Assembly (NCBI GenBank): GCA_900753285.1
Contig: CAADYN010000114.1
Coordinates: 1 to 7,047, forward strand
Length of the DNA stretch: 7,047 nucleotides
Reading direction: 5' to 3'
Origin: Clostridia bacterium
Lineage (GTDB): Bacteria > Bacillota > Clostridia > Oscillospirales > CAG-272
The position numbers and the translations under genes are program-made. Positions 1-5,266 of the stretch are shown piece by piece; position 1 is the stretch's first letter, and every line of letters starts with the position of its first letter. Under the pieces are notes generated by a model that did no database searches, was not told the DNA's origin, and worked only from the letters and a program-made list of their open reading frames with translations.

Positions 1-141
1 TGCGTCTGTCTCGATCATGTCCGCACCCTTTCGAGCCGCAAGCATATAAGCCGCAAGTGTGTTTGAGTGGATGTTCTCCTCGACAAATCCCTGATGAGCG
101 GAGGATATCCATGTTTTGCGGAGTTTGAATAAGTCGTTCAT
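1..141 (-). CDS. Glycerophosphodiester phosphodiesterase-like protein, N-terminal fragment (runs off the left edge)
   Basis: Only the first 47 codons are in the window. They match the start of the GDPD (PF03009) TIM barrel: a catalytic-His segment AHQG (His16), then NTLAA (27-31), then KGADMIETD (38-46), in which Glu44 and Asp46 form the family's metal-binding E-x-D motif. The family hydrolyses glycerophosphodiesters to sn-glycerol-3-phosphate and an alcohol. No signal peptide is seen before the first strand, so a cytoplasmic enzyme is likely. Two usual residues differ: the HR dipeptide is HQ, and PENT is HSNT. The paralogue may therefore have altered chemistry or substrate. The ATG at 139-141 has a GGGAG ribosome binding site about 9 nt upstream and its own promoter. 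The family call is fairly sure; activity cannot be judged without the rest of the barrel. Confidence 0.82.
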   Translation of the reverse strand, partial: MNDLFKLRKTWISSAHQGFVEENIHSNTLAAYMLAARKGADMIETDA

Positions 142-171
142 TTTGTTTTCTCCCGATTAAGTTGTAATCAG

Positions 172-200
172 AATGTACCACGCTTTTTGCGTTTTGTCAA
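172..200 (-). promoter_or_regulatory. Sigma-A promoter for the GDPD-like gene, with an inverted repeat in the spacer
   Basis: Read on the minus strand, a perfect -35 TTGACA (195-200) and a -10 TACATT (172-177, 4 of 6 consensus) are separated by exactly 17 bp. The predicted transcript starts near 165, about 24 nt before the GDPD-like start codon. The spacer contains ACGC-5 nt-GCGT (180-192), a placement that suits a repressor or a MerR-type activator. The regulator is unknown. This promoter means the GDPD-like gene need not be co-transcribed with the upstream 120-residue ORF. Confidence 0.7.
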
Positions 201-242
201 TCGGTAAAGGGAATATCGTAAAAATTTCGTTTGCTGCTGCGT

Positions 243-605
243 TTACAGCTTCAGTTCCGAAAAGGTCTTCTCCGACATAACGTAGAGCTTACTCGAGTCC
301 GCGCTTCCCCATGATTTTGCCGAAAGAAACGCGCCGTCTTCCAACCCTTCGATTATGTCCGGCTTGCCTGTGATGACCAAAACACATACCATACCTTTTT
401 CGATAAACGCGCCGGGCTGACAGATTACGTTTTCGGTGCTGACGGGAGCTATTCCGAGGGGGTACTGCTGCTTCCATATTACAGCGTTGTCTTTGCAGCA
501 GATCTGAGTTCTCTTGCCGGCGGCTTCTTTTGTCTTGCCGATTTTGTAGTTGACGCCGTTTTTGTTCAGATATTCAATCGAGATGCAGGATTCGGTAGTG
601 GACAT
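243..605 (-). CDS. Hypothetical protein, 120 residues
   Basis: I do not recognise this family. The gene looks real: its ATG is preceded by a perfect AGGAGG ribosome binding site 5-6 nt upstream, and a consensus promoter lies about 60 bp further up. The protein appears soluble, with no signal peptide or membrane segment. It alternates short hydrophobic runs such as MVCVLVITG (71-79) with polar turns, suggesting a compact, mostly beta fold. Four cysteines are present (8, 36, 37, 62, plus Cys74 within the hydrophobic run makes five), with Cys36-Cys37 adjacent and no CxxC metal motif. It lies between tRNA-Gln and the GDPD-like gene on the same strand. A 100-bp gap containing a second promoter separates it from the latter, so a functional link is not implied. 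No function is assigned. Confidence 0.75.
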   Translation of the reverse strand: MSTTESCISIEYLNKNGVNYKIGKTKEAAGKRTQICCKDNAVIWKQQYPLGIAPVSTENVICQPGAFIEKGMVCVLVITGKPDIIEGLEDGAFLSAKSWGSADSSKLYVMSEKTFSELKL

Positions 606-663
606 AATACCTCCTAAAGTTTTGAAATGGATTTTGGTGGTGGGATTTTGTTATCTTTGCTAA

Positions 664-696
664 CTGTATTATACAGGAATTTATAATAATCTTCAA
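664..696 (-). promoter_or_regulatory. Promoter of the 120-residue ORF, with a palindrome over the -10 box
   Basis: On the minus strand there is a perfect -10 TATAAT (668-673) and a -35 TTGAAG (691-696, first four bases consensus) with a 17-bp spacer. The -10 box sits inside a perfect palindrome, CTGTAT-A-ATACAG (664-676). Its position would block RNA polymerase if a dimeric repressor bound there. The 5' leader would be roughly 55 nt. The promoter is well supported; the operator role is inference. Confidence 0.72.
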
Positions 697-740
697 TAGT
701 AAAACCGAAAAATTTACAACTTATCCGGGTGGTAAGCATA

Positions 741-774
741 AAAAACAAAAAAGCACCTGCCGAAACAAGTACTT
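741..774 (-). terminator. Rho-independent terminator of the tRNA-Gln unit
   Basis: Read on the minus strand, a 9-bp stem (AAGTACTTG with CAGGTGCTT, two G-T wobbles) encloses a 6-nt loop and is followed by T-rich sequence (T6, G, T6). It begins 6 nt beyond the tRNA discriminator base, as expected for a monocistronic tRNA transcript. Confidence 0.85.
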
Positions 775-780
775 TTCACA

Positions 781-852
781 CTGGGGTAGTAGGATTCGAA
801 CCTGCGAATGCAGCAGTCAAAGTGCTGTGTCTTACCGCTTGACGATACCCCA
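781..852 (-). tRNA. trnQ: tRNA-Gln (anticodon UUG)
   Basis: The minus strand gives a complete cloverleaf: 7-bp acceptor stem UGGGGUA/UACCCCA, D arm, a CAGCA/UGCUG anticodon stem with loop CUUUGAC (anticodon UUG, reading CAA and probably CAG), and a T arm containing GGTTCGAATCC. The discriminator base is G73, as in known tRNA-Gln. The 3' CCA is not encoded and must be added after transcription. It has its own promoter and terminator and is not in a tRNA cluster. Confidence 0.96.
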
Positions 853-862
853 ATACAGCACC

Positions 863-892
863 ATTATATCACACCGCAAGAGGATTTGTCAA
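863..892 (-). promoter_or_regulatory. Promoter of tRNA-Gln
   Basis: The minus strand carries a perfect -35 TTGACA (887-892), an 18-bp spacer, and a perfect -10 TATAAT (863-868) preceded by TGA, an extended -10. Transcription would start near 856, a few bases before the mature tRNA 5' end. This is the strength expected for a stable RNA gene. Confidence 0.9.
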
Positions 893-920
893 GTATCCTA
901 AAACATAATTCCGCGGGTTA

Positions 921-935
921 ATTTACAAAGTAAAT
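921..935. repeat. Short perfect inverted repeat upstream of the GH116 promoter
   Basis: ATTTAC-AAA-GTAAAT has 6-bp perfect arms. It lies between the divergent tRNA-Gln and GH116 promoters, about 43 bp before the GH116 -35 box. Position and symmetry would suit an activator or repressor site, but it is a single AT-rich copy and chance is possible. Nothing else in 893-977 looks coding. Confidence 0.4.
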
Positions 936-977
936 GAGACAGCAACAGTCGTTACGAGAATTTACCGCGTGTCCCGA

Positions 978-1007
978 TTGACACGTTTATGTGAATTGTG
1001 TTATAAT
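978..1007 (+). promoter_or_regulatory. Promoter of the GH116 glycosidase gene
   Basis: A perfect -35 TTGACA (978-983) and perfect -10 TATAAT (1002-1007) are separated by 18 bp, with an extended -10 TG at 999-1000. The start site would be near 1014. Such a consensus promoter before a catabolic gene suggests expression is held down by a repressor; the inverted repeats that begin at +1 are candidate sites. Confidence 0.88.
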
Positions 1008-1013
1008 CTAGGA

Positions 1014-1031
1014 AACCTTTTGTTTAAGGTT
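1014..1031. repeat. Inverted repeat at the predicted GH116 transcription start (candidate operator)
   Basis: AACCTT and AAGGTT form perfect 6-bp arms around a 6-nt centre. The left arm coincides with the predicted +1 of the strong upstream promoter, a classic repressor position. The regulator is not in the window, so the role is inferred. Confidence 0.5.
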
Positions 1032-1078
1032 ATTTTTGCGACAAAAGCCCCTATATTTTAGCCTTTTATCGCAAAAAT
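1032..1078. repeat. Long inverted repeat / stem-loop in the GH116 leader
   Basis: Perfect 10-bp arms ATTTTTGCGA (1032-1041) and TCGCAAAAAT (1069-1078) are extended inward, after one C-A mismatch, by AAAAG (1043-1047) pairing with CTTTT (1063-1067). The result is 15 of 16 possible pairs around a 15-nt loop. Seen another way, it is two head-to-head copies of a TTTTTGCGAyAAAAG element. The first copy is itself near-symmetric (TTTTG-CGA-CAAAA). No U-run follows, so it is not an ordinary terminator. It could be a paired DNA operator or a structured 5' leader. It ends about 40 nt before the ribosome binding site. Confidence 0.6.
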
Positions 1079-1119
1079 CCGATTTATTCAGAGTATCCTT
1101 AGAAAAACGCACGTATCAT

Positions 1120-1125
1120 GAGGTG
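1120..1125 (+). promoter_or_regulatory. Ribosome binding site that selects the GH116 start at 1130
   Basis: GAGGTG matches the anti-Shine-Dalgarno extended consensus (AGGAGGTGATC) and lies correctly spaced before ATG 1130. The alternative ATG at 1118 has no purine-rich site upstream and overlaps this signal, so 1130 is preferred. Confidence 0.75.
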
Positions 1126-1129
1126 GAAT

Positions 1130-3643
1130 ATGGCAGTAATACATACAACAAAACAACACGAAAGCGGAATTGCTCTCGGCGGCATCGGAAGCGGCTCTGT
1201 GGAGCTTTTCCCCGACGGAGAATTTCACAGATGGCAGATAGCGAACGAGCCGAGATGGGCTGAAAGAAGCGACGGACGCCACGTTGACGACGGAGAGGGC
1301 AGTACGGGCGCGCTTTCGTTCTGGGTACGCTCGGAGGATGGGGAAAAGGTTATAGTCCGCAAGCTCGGAATGAAAACCGACGCTGATGACTTCACCTATC
1401 GTATGTTCACGTGGAACAAGCCTGTTGAGGGAATCACGTTTGACGGAAAATTCCCGGTGTGCGACGTGACCTATGAGGACAGTGCGCTTCCGGTGAACGT
1501 AAAAATGCGCGCGGTATCTCCGTTCGTTCCGCACCACACCGACGACAGCGCGACGCCGGGGTTCTATCTCGACTTTACCATAAAAAACCCGACCGACCGC
1601 ACCATAACCGCAAGCCTGCTCTCCTCTCTTGAACCGAGCTTCTGCAACAACGGCGGATGCGTCAACGAGAGCTACACCGACGGAGACGTGTGCGGAATTT
1701 TCATCGACACACCGAAGGTTTATCCGTGGGAAGAGGGATTCAACGAGAGAAACCGCGGCTCGCTTTGCTATTCTGTCGAGGGCGGGGAGATATCGTACAT
1801 CACAGCCGACAACTTCCGCTTCCTCAGAGAATATGTGGCTTCATCCGACCTCGGAGTATCGCAGGAGTCGTTCCTCTTCGGATTCAGGGAGACGGGAGAG
1901 CTGCCGAACACCGATGCAGGAGTACGACCGCGCAGCATACCGAACGACGTTTCCGAGCTGAAGGACGAAGCAGTCGACGGATATGTCAGCGAAATGTCAC
2001 GCTACCCCTTCGCGCTCTCACTGCTTAAAAGAGTTCGCCATCTGAAGCCGGAATATCCCGAGACACGCGCCGAAAAAGAAGAATTTCTTAATGCCTGCCG
2101 CTTGTCTTTTAGGCGAATGGGAGACGATTTCGGCTCATGCGCGCTTTGCGGAAAGGTTGTGCTTGCTCCGAAAGAGACAAAAAAGGTGCGCTTCATTCTC
2201 ACATGGTTCTTCCCGAATCACTTCGGCGAGTACCGCAACAGGCTCGGACACTACTACGAAAATCTCTTTGAAAACGCAAAGGACGCGAACCTACATCTCT
2301 CGAGACGCCGCTCCGATATCGAAGAAAAGGCGGAAAAGTTCGCGGAATTACTATACAACACAAGCCTGCCGCAGATTTATCCCGACGCTTGGTCAGCTCA
2401 TCTTTCTACTATAGTAAAATGCTCTTGGTACATAAAAGACGGCAAGTTTGGACTTTGGGAGGGGCTGGGCAGCTGCGGATTCCACACGACCGACATCACA
2501 TATCACGCCTCGTTCGGACTTCTCGCGCTGTTCCCGGAGCTTCAGAAAAAGCAGATGAAGATGGGACTGAAATTCCAGCGCGAGGACGGACGTGTACACC
2601 ACTTCTTCACGCCCGACCTTGACCACGTTGACAACGGATACAGTAGAGTTGACATGAACAACCAGTTTGTGCTCATGGTCTGCCGCGACTACCTCAGCAC
2701 GGGAGACAGAGACTACCTTGAAACAATGTGGAACCCCGTTCAGCGCGCCATGGACTCCATGCAGAGACTTGACACGGACGGAGACGGACTGCCGGACAGC
2801 GAGACTACGCGAAACACGTACGATGCGTGGAATTTCTCGGGAACTCCGGCGTACATATGCGTGCTGTGGCTCTCCGCTCTAAAAGCCGGTGTGAAGCTCG
2901 CCGAGGTGATAGGAGACGAGGACAGGCGCGAAAACTGGCAGAAGCTCCTTGAAAAAGGCATGGATTCTCTTGAAAAACGTCTGTGGAACGGAAAATACTA
3001 CAACCTTTGGAGACGCGACGACGAAAACGGAACCTTCACCGACGGCTCTCTCATGACCGACCAGATAGACGGCGAGTGGTTCCTCAGAATGTCGGGACTT
3101 GACGGAAACCTCGACGACGACAGAGTAAGAACGGTGCTCTCCACTATATTCGCGGGAAACTACACGCCTGAGACAGGACTTGTCAACGCAACCTGCCCTC
3201 CGAGCCGCACAGTCAGCCTTGACACATACGAAAACTGTCAGGCGGAAGCGGGATGGACGGGAATCGGATACATTATCGCCGCTCTTGCAATGAATGTTGG
3301 AATGCGTGAGGAAGCCGACACCATAGTAAGAACCATACACGAAAATCAGATGCGCTTCGGTCAGTTCTGGGAGCACTGGGAATGCGGTTACAGATACACG
3401 CGCCCGCTCTCTTCCTGGACAACGCTTATTTCCGCCGAGGGACTGGCAGTTGACGCCGACCGTAAGAAGCTGACATTGAATCCCACCGAAGACGAACTTA
3501 CCGCACCCCTCTGTACACCGGAATTCATCGGAAGCGTGAAGTTCTCCGGCGGCAGATGCGACATTGCGACGGTCGAAGGCTCGCTCGACGGATGGGAGAT
3601 AGAGACTGCGGGCGAGGTTTACGTTGACGGAAAAAAGAAGTAA
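1130..3643 (+). CDS. GH116-family glycosidase (GBA2/DUF608-type beta-glucosidase or beta-xylosidase)
   Basis: This protein of 837 residues is of normal length for GH116. These retaining enzymes include the beta-glucosidase TxGH116, human glucosylceramidase GBA2 and archaeal beta-glucosidase/xylosidases. The N-terminal beta-sandwich domain opens with GIALGGIGSGS (13-23) and runs to about 395. The (alpha/alpha)6 catalytic barrel follows. By alignment from memory, the nucleophile is Glu444 in LWEG, 11 residues before TTD as in GBA2, and the acid/base is Asp565 in NTYDAW. DTDGDGLPD (548-556) resembles a calcium loop. Further family signatures are DQIDGEWFLR (644-653), AGWTGIGY (707-714) and TRPLSSW (757-763). 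The stretch between the two catalytic residues is about 30 residues shorter than in TxGH116, and the usual E-I/V-E-C-G sugar-contact motif reads HWECG. No signal peptide is visible, so it is likely cytoplasmic. It has its own promoter, and there is no clear terminator before the next genes. Family assignment is strong; substrate is not known. Confidence 0.92.
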   Translation: MAVIHTTKQHESGIALGGIGSGSVELFPDGEFHRWQIANEPRWAERSDGRHVDDGEGSTGALSFWVRSEDGEKVIVRKLGMKTDADDFTYRMFTWNKPVEGITFDGKFPVCDVTYEDSALPVNVKMRAVSPFVPHHTDDSATPGFYLDFTIKNPTDRTITASLLSSLEPSFCNNGGCVNESYTDGDVCGIFIDTPKVYPWEEGFNERNRGSLCYSVEGGEISYITADNFRFLREYVASSDLGVSQESFLFGFRETGELPNTDAGVRPRSIPNDVSELKDEAVDGYVSEMSRYPFALSLLKRVRHLKPEYPETRAEKEEFLNACRLSFRRMGDDFGSCALCGKVVLAPKETKKVRFILTWFFPNHFGEYRNRLGHYYENLFENAKDANLHLSRRRSDIEEKAEKFAELLYNTSLPQIYPDAWSAHLSTIVKCSWYIKDGKFGLWEGLGSCGFHTTDITYHASFGLLALFPELQKKQMKMGLKFQREDGRVHHFFTPDLDHVDNGYSRVDMNNQFVLMVCRDYLSTGDRDYLETMWNPVQRAMDSMQRLDTDGDGLPDSETTRNTYDAWNFSGTPAYICVLWLSALKAGVKLAEVIGDEDRRENWQKLLEKGMDSLEKRLWNGKYYNLWRRDDENGTFTDGSLMTDQIDGEWFLRMSGLDGNLDDDRVRTVLSTIFAGNYTPETGLVNATCPPSRTVSLDTYENCQAEAGWTGIGYIIAALAMNVGMREEADTIVRTIHENQMRFGQFWEHWECGYRYTRPLSSWTTLISAEGLAVDADRKKLTLNPTEDELTAPLCTPEFIGSVKFSGGRCDIATVEGSLDGWEIETAGEVYVDGKKK

Positions 3644-3680
3644 AAAAGCGGACGGAATCTGATATATTTTGTGAAAAGTA

Positions 3681-3709
3681 TTGTAATTGGCGTAAAGACT
3701 TGCTATAAT
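3681..3709 (+). promoter_or_regulatory. Internal promoter for the esterase/TIM-barrel/DUF6807 operon
   Basis: The -35 TTGTAA (3681-3686, 4 of 6) and perfect -10 TATAAT (3704-3709) have a 17-bp spacer and an extended -10 (TGC before TATAAT). The start site would be near 3716, leaving a leader of about 37 nt before the esterase ATG. I see no rho-independent terminator in 3644-3680, so read-through from GH116 is also likely. The inverted repeats of the GH116 promoter are not repeated here. Confidence 0.78.
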
Positions 3710-3752
3710 GAAAGTGATTTTTTATAAGTTTACATGATACGGAGGATGTAAA

Positions 3753-4409
3753 ATGTTATTTACCAGCGGAGACAGAATCGTTTTCACAGGCGACAGCGTT
3801 ACCGATGCAGGACGCGGCAGACCCGTCGGAGAAGGACTTTGGCAGGGTGTAGGCGACGGATATGTCAGAACCATCGACAATATTCTGAACGTAGTTTACC
3901 CCGACTGGAGACTTTGGGTAAGCAACACAGGTACGGGCGGAGACACAAGCAGAAGCCTGAAAAAGCGTTGGCAGGAGGACGTAATGAACCTCAAACCGGA
4001 CTGGGTCAGCCTTATGATCGGTATCAACGACATCTGGAGACAGTTCGACACGCCGACAATTCCCGAGCAGCACGTTTATCCGGCGGAATACCGCGAAAAC
4101 CTCTGCGAAATGCTTGAGAGAACGCTTCCCGTAGTTAAAGGTGTAATACTCATGTCACCCTACTACATGGAGCTGAACCGCGAAGATCCCATGAGAAAAA
4201 TGACCGACGAATACATAAAGATTTGTGAGGAAGTCGCGAAAAAGTACAACTGCCACTACATCAACATTCAGCAGGCGTTCGACGACTACCTTATCTACCG
4301 CTATCCCGCTTATATTTCATGGGACAGAGTTCATCCCGGGGAAATCGGCTCGATGATAATCGCAAGAGAATTTTTGAAGTCGGTCGGCATGGACAGAACT
4401 CTCATCTGA
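3753..4409 (+). CDS. axe2: SGNH-hydrolase esterase, Axe2-like acetylxylan esterase
   Basis: This 218-residue intracellular SGNH/GDSL esterase closely resembles Axe2 of Geobacillus stearothermophilus (219 residues), which removes acetyl groups from imported xylo-oligosaccharides. Block I is GDS (13-15, nucleophile Ser15), block II NTGTGGDT (58-65, oxyanion Gly60), block III GIND (90-93, oxyanion Asn92) and block V DRVH (191-194). The triad Ser15-Asp191-His194 has the same numbering as Axe2. Long stretches such as KPDWVSLMIGIND (81-93) and DPMR (145-148) agree with my memory of Axe2. There is no signal peptide. Tyr184, an Axe2 assembly residue, is kept, but Trp215 is Arg, so the ring-shaped octamer may differ. 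GGAGG lies 8 nt before the ATG. It is the first gene of a three-gene operon, 10 bp before the next. The biological ester could be another acetylated sugar. Confidence 0.9.
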   Translation: MLFTSGDRIVFTGDSVTDAGRGRPVGEGLWQGVGDGYVRTIDNILNVVYPDWRLWVSNTGTGGDTSRSLKKRWQEDVMNLKPDWVSLMIGINDIWRQFDTPTIPEQHVYPAEYRENLCEMLERTLPVVKGVILMSPYYMELNREDPMRKMTDEYIKICEEVAKKYNCHYINIQQAFDDYLIYRYPAYISWDRVHPGEIGSMIIAREFLKSVGMDRTLI

Positions 4410-4419
4410 CGGAGGATAT

Positions 4420-5256
4420 ATGATAAAGCTGGCGTGCTGTATTCCCGGCGGCTCTCTCATGCCCGAGGGAGTGGCAGAGGTACCGAAATCTCCCGCCGAG
4501 AATATCATAGAAAAATGCAGATATGTTCTTTCCTTGGGCTATGACTTCACCGAATGCGGCGGAGGAATGCTTGCTGGACTGAACGAGGAAGAGCTAAAGC
4601 TTCTCGCAGACGAAAACAAGCGTGAATCCCTTCGCATTGCCGCGGTAAACAGCTTATTCCCGGGAAGATGGAGACTCTCCGATCCGCGCGTGGACAAGAC
4701 GGAGTATCTTGAATATGCAGAAAAGCTTTTTTCCGTGATGGAGCTGCTAGGCGTGCCGTATGCGGTTTTCGGAAGCGGAAGTGCAAGAACCATACCCGAT
4801 GACGTTGATTTTGACGACGGAGCGGACGAGCTGTACGGATTTCTGCTCTCCCTTGCGGAAAAGGCGAAGAAACACGGAATCACGCTGCTCATAGAACCGC
4901 TCAGAAGCACGGAGTCTAACATTTTCACTACAGTTGAAGAATGCGGACACTTTGTGCGTGAAGTCGACCGAGATAACATAAAGCTTCTGTTTGATTCGTT
5001 CCACATGGCGGAGGAAAAGAGCAGTGTAAAATGCGTCCGCGGAAACTTCGACATCGTGAGACACTGCCACATCTCGGAGTCCCCCAAGCGCACAATTCCG
5101 GGCTCAACCGACAGCGCGGATCTCGAGTACAACAAAGCCTTTATTAATGAGCTGAAAAACGGCGGATATAACGGAGTTTTGTCGGTGGAAAGCAGCTTTT
5201 CCGACTTTTACACGGACGCCGCGAAAGCTCTTGACTACCTGAAAAAACTGATATAG
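4420..5256 (+). CDS. Sugar isomerase/epimerase-type TIM barrel (AP endonuclease family 2 fold)
   Basis: This 278-residue protein belongs to the xylose-isomerase-like TIM barrel superfamily (PF01261). The four metal ligands fall at family positions: Glu159 in LLIEPL, Asp192 in LLFDSFH, His217 in HCHISE and Glu257 in LSVESS. Glu159-Asp192 are 33 residues apart, as in D-tagatose 3-epimerase (Glu152-Asp185). His195 and Glu166 (TESN) also match common active-site residues. The family includes ketose 3-epimerases, hydroxypyruvate isomerase, inosose dehydratase, 3-keto-sugar enzymes and the alpha subunit of C-glycoside deglycosidases. Sequence alone does not choose among these. It has no signal peptide. 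The ribosome binding site GGAGG sits in the 10-bp gap after the esterase stop. DUF6807 follows 10 bp later, with a Shine-Dalgarno overlapping this stop codon, so translation is probably coupled. Confidence 0.9.
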   Translation: MIKLACCIPGGSLMPEGVAEVPKSPAENIIEKCRYVLSLGYDFTECGGGMLAGLNEEELKLLADENKRESLRIAAVNSLFPGRWRLSDPRVDKTEYLEYAEKLFSVMELLGVPYAVFGSGSARTIPDDVDFDDGADELYGFLLSLAEKAKKHGITLLIEPLRSTESNIFTTVEECGHFVREVDRDNIKLLFDSFHMAEEKSSVKCVRGNFDIVRHCHISESPKRTIPGSTDSADLEYNKAFINELKNGGYNGVLSVESSFSDFYTDAAKALDYLKKLI

Positions 5257-5266
5257 GAGGCTGTTT

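Noticed and set aside
781..892. tRNA gene as an integration site for a mobile element
   Set aside because: No integrase and no repeated copy of the tRNA 3' end is present in the window.
1032..1078. The leader stem-loop as a transcription terminator or attenuator
   Set aside because: No run of T residues follows on either strand, and no alternative antiterminator pairing or leader peptide was found; kept only as an inverted repeat of unknown role.
893..1129. Catabolite-repression (cre-type) site before GH116
   Set aside because: I looked for the TGWNANCGNTNWCA pattern around the promoter and saw no convincing match.
1088..1537. A 149-codon minus-strand open frame covering the GH116 start
   Set aside because: Antisense to the conserved GH116 N-terminal domain, without its own translation signals.
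2879..3376. A 165-codon minus-strand open frame opposite GH116
   Set aside because: Lies wholly within conserved GH116 catalytic sequence; composition is that of an antisense frame.
3644..3680. Possible terminator after GH116
   Set aside because: AT-rich with short T runs, but no stable GC-containing hairpin before them.
4539..5135. A 198-codon minus-strand open frame opposite the TIM-barrel gene
   Set aside because: Very Ser-rich shadow of the coding strand, without a ribosome binding site, promoter or recognisable domain.
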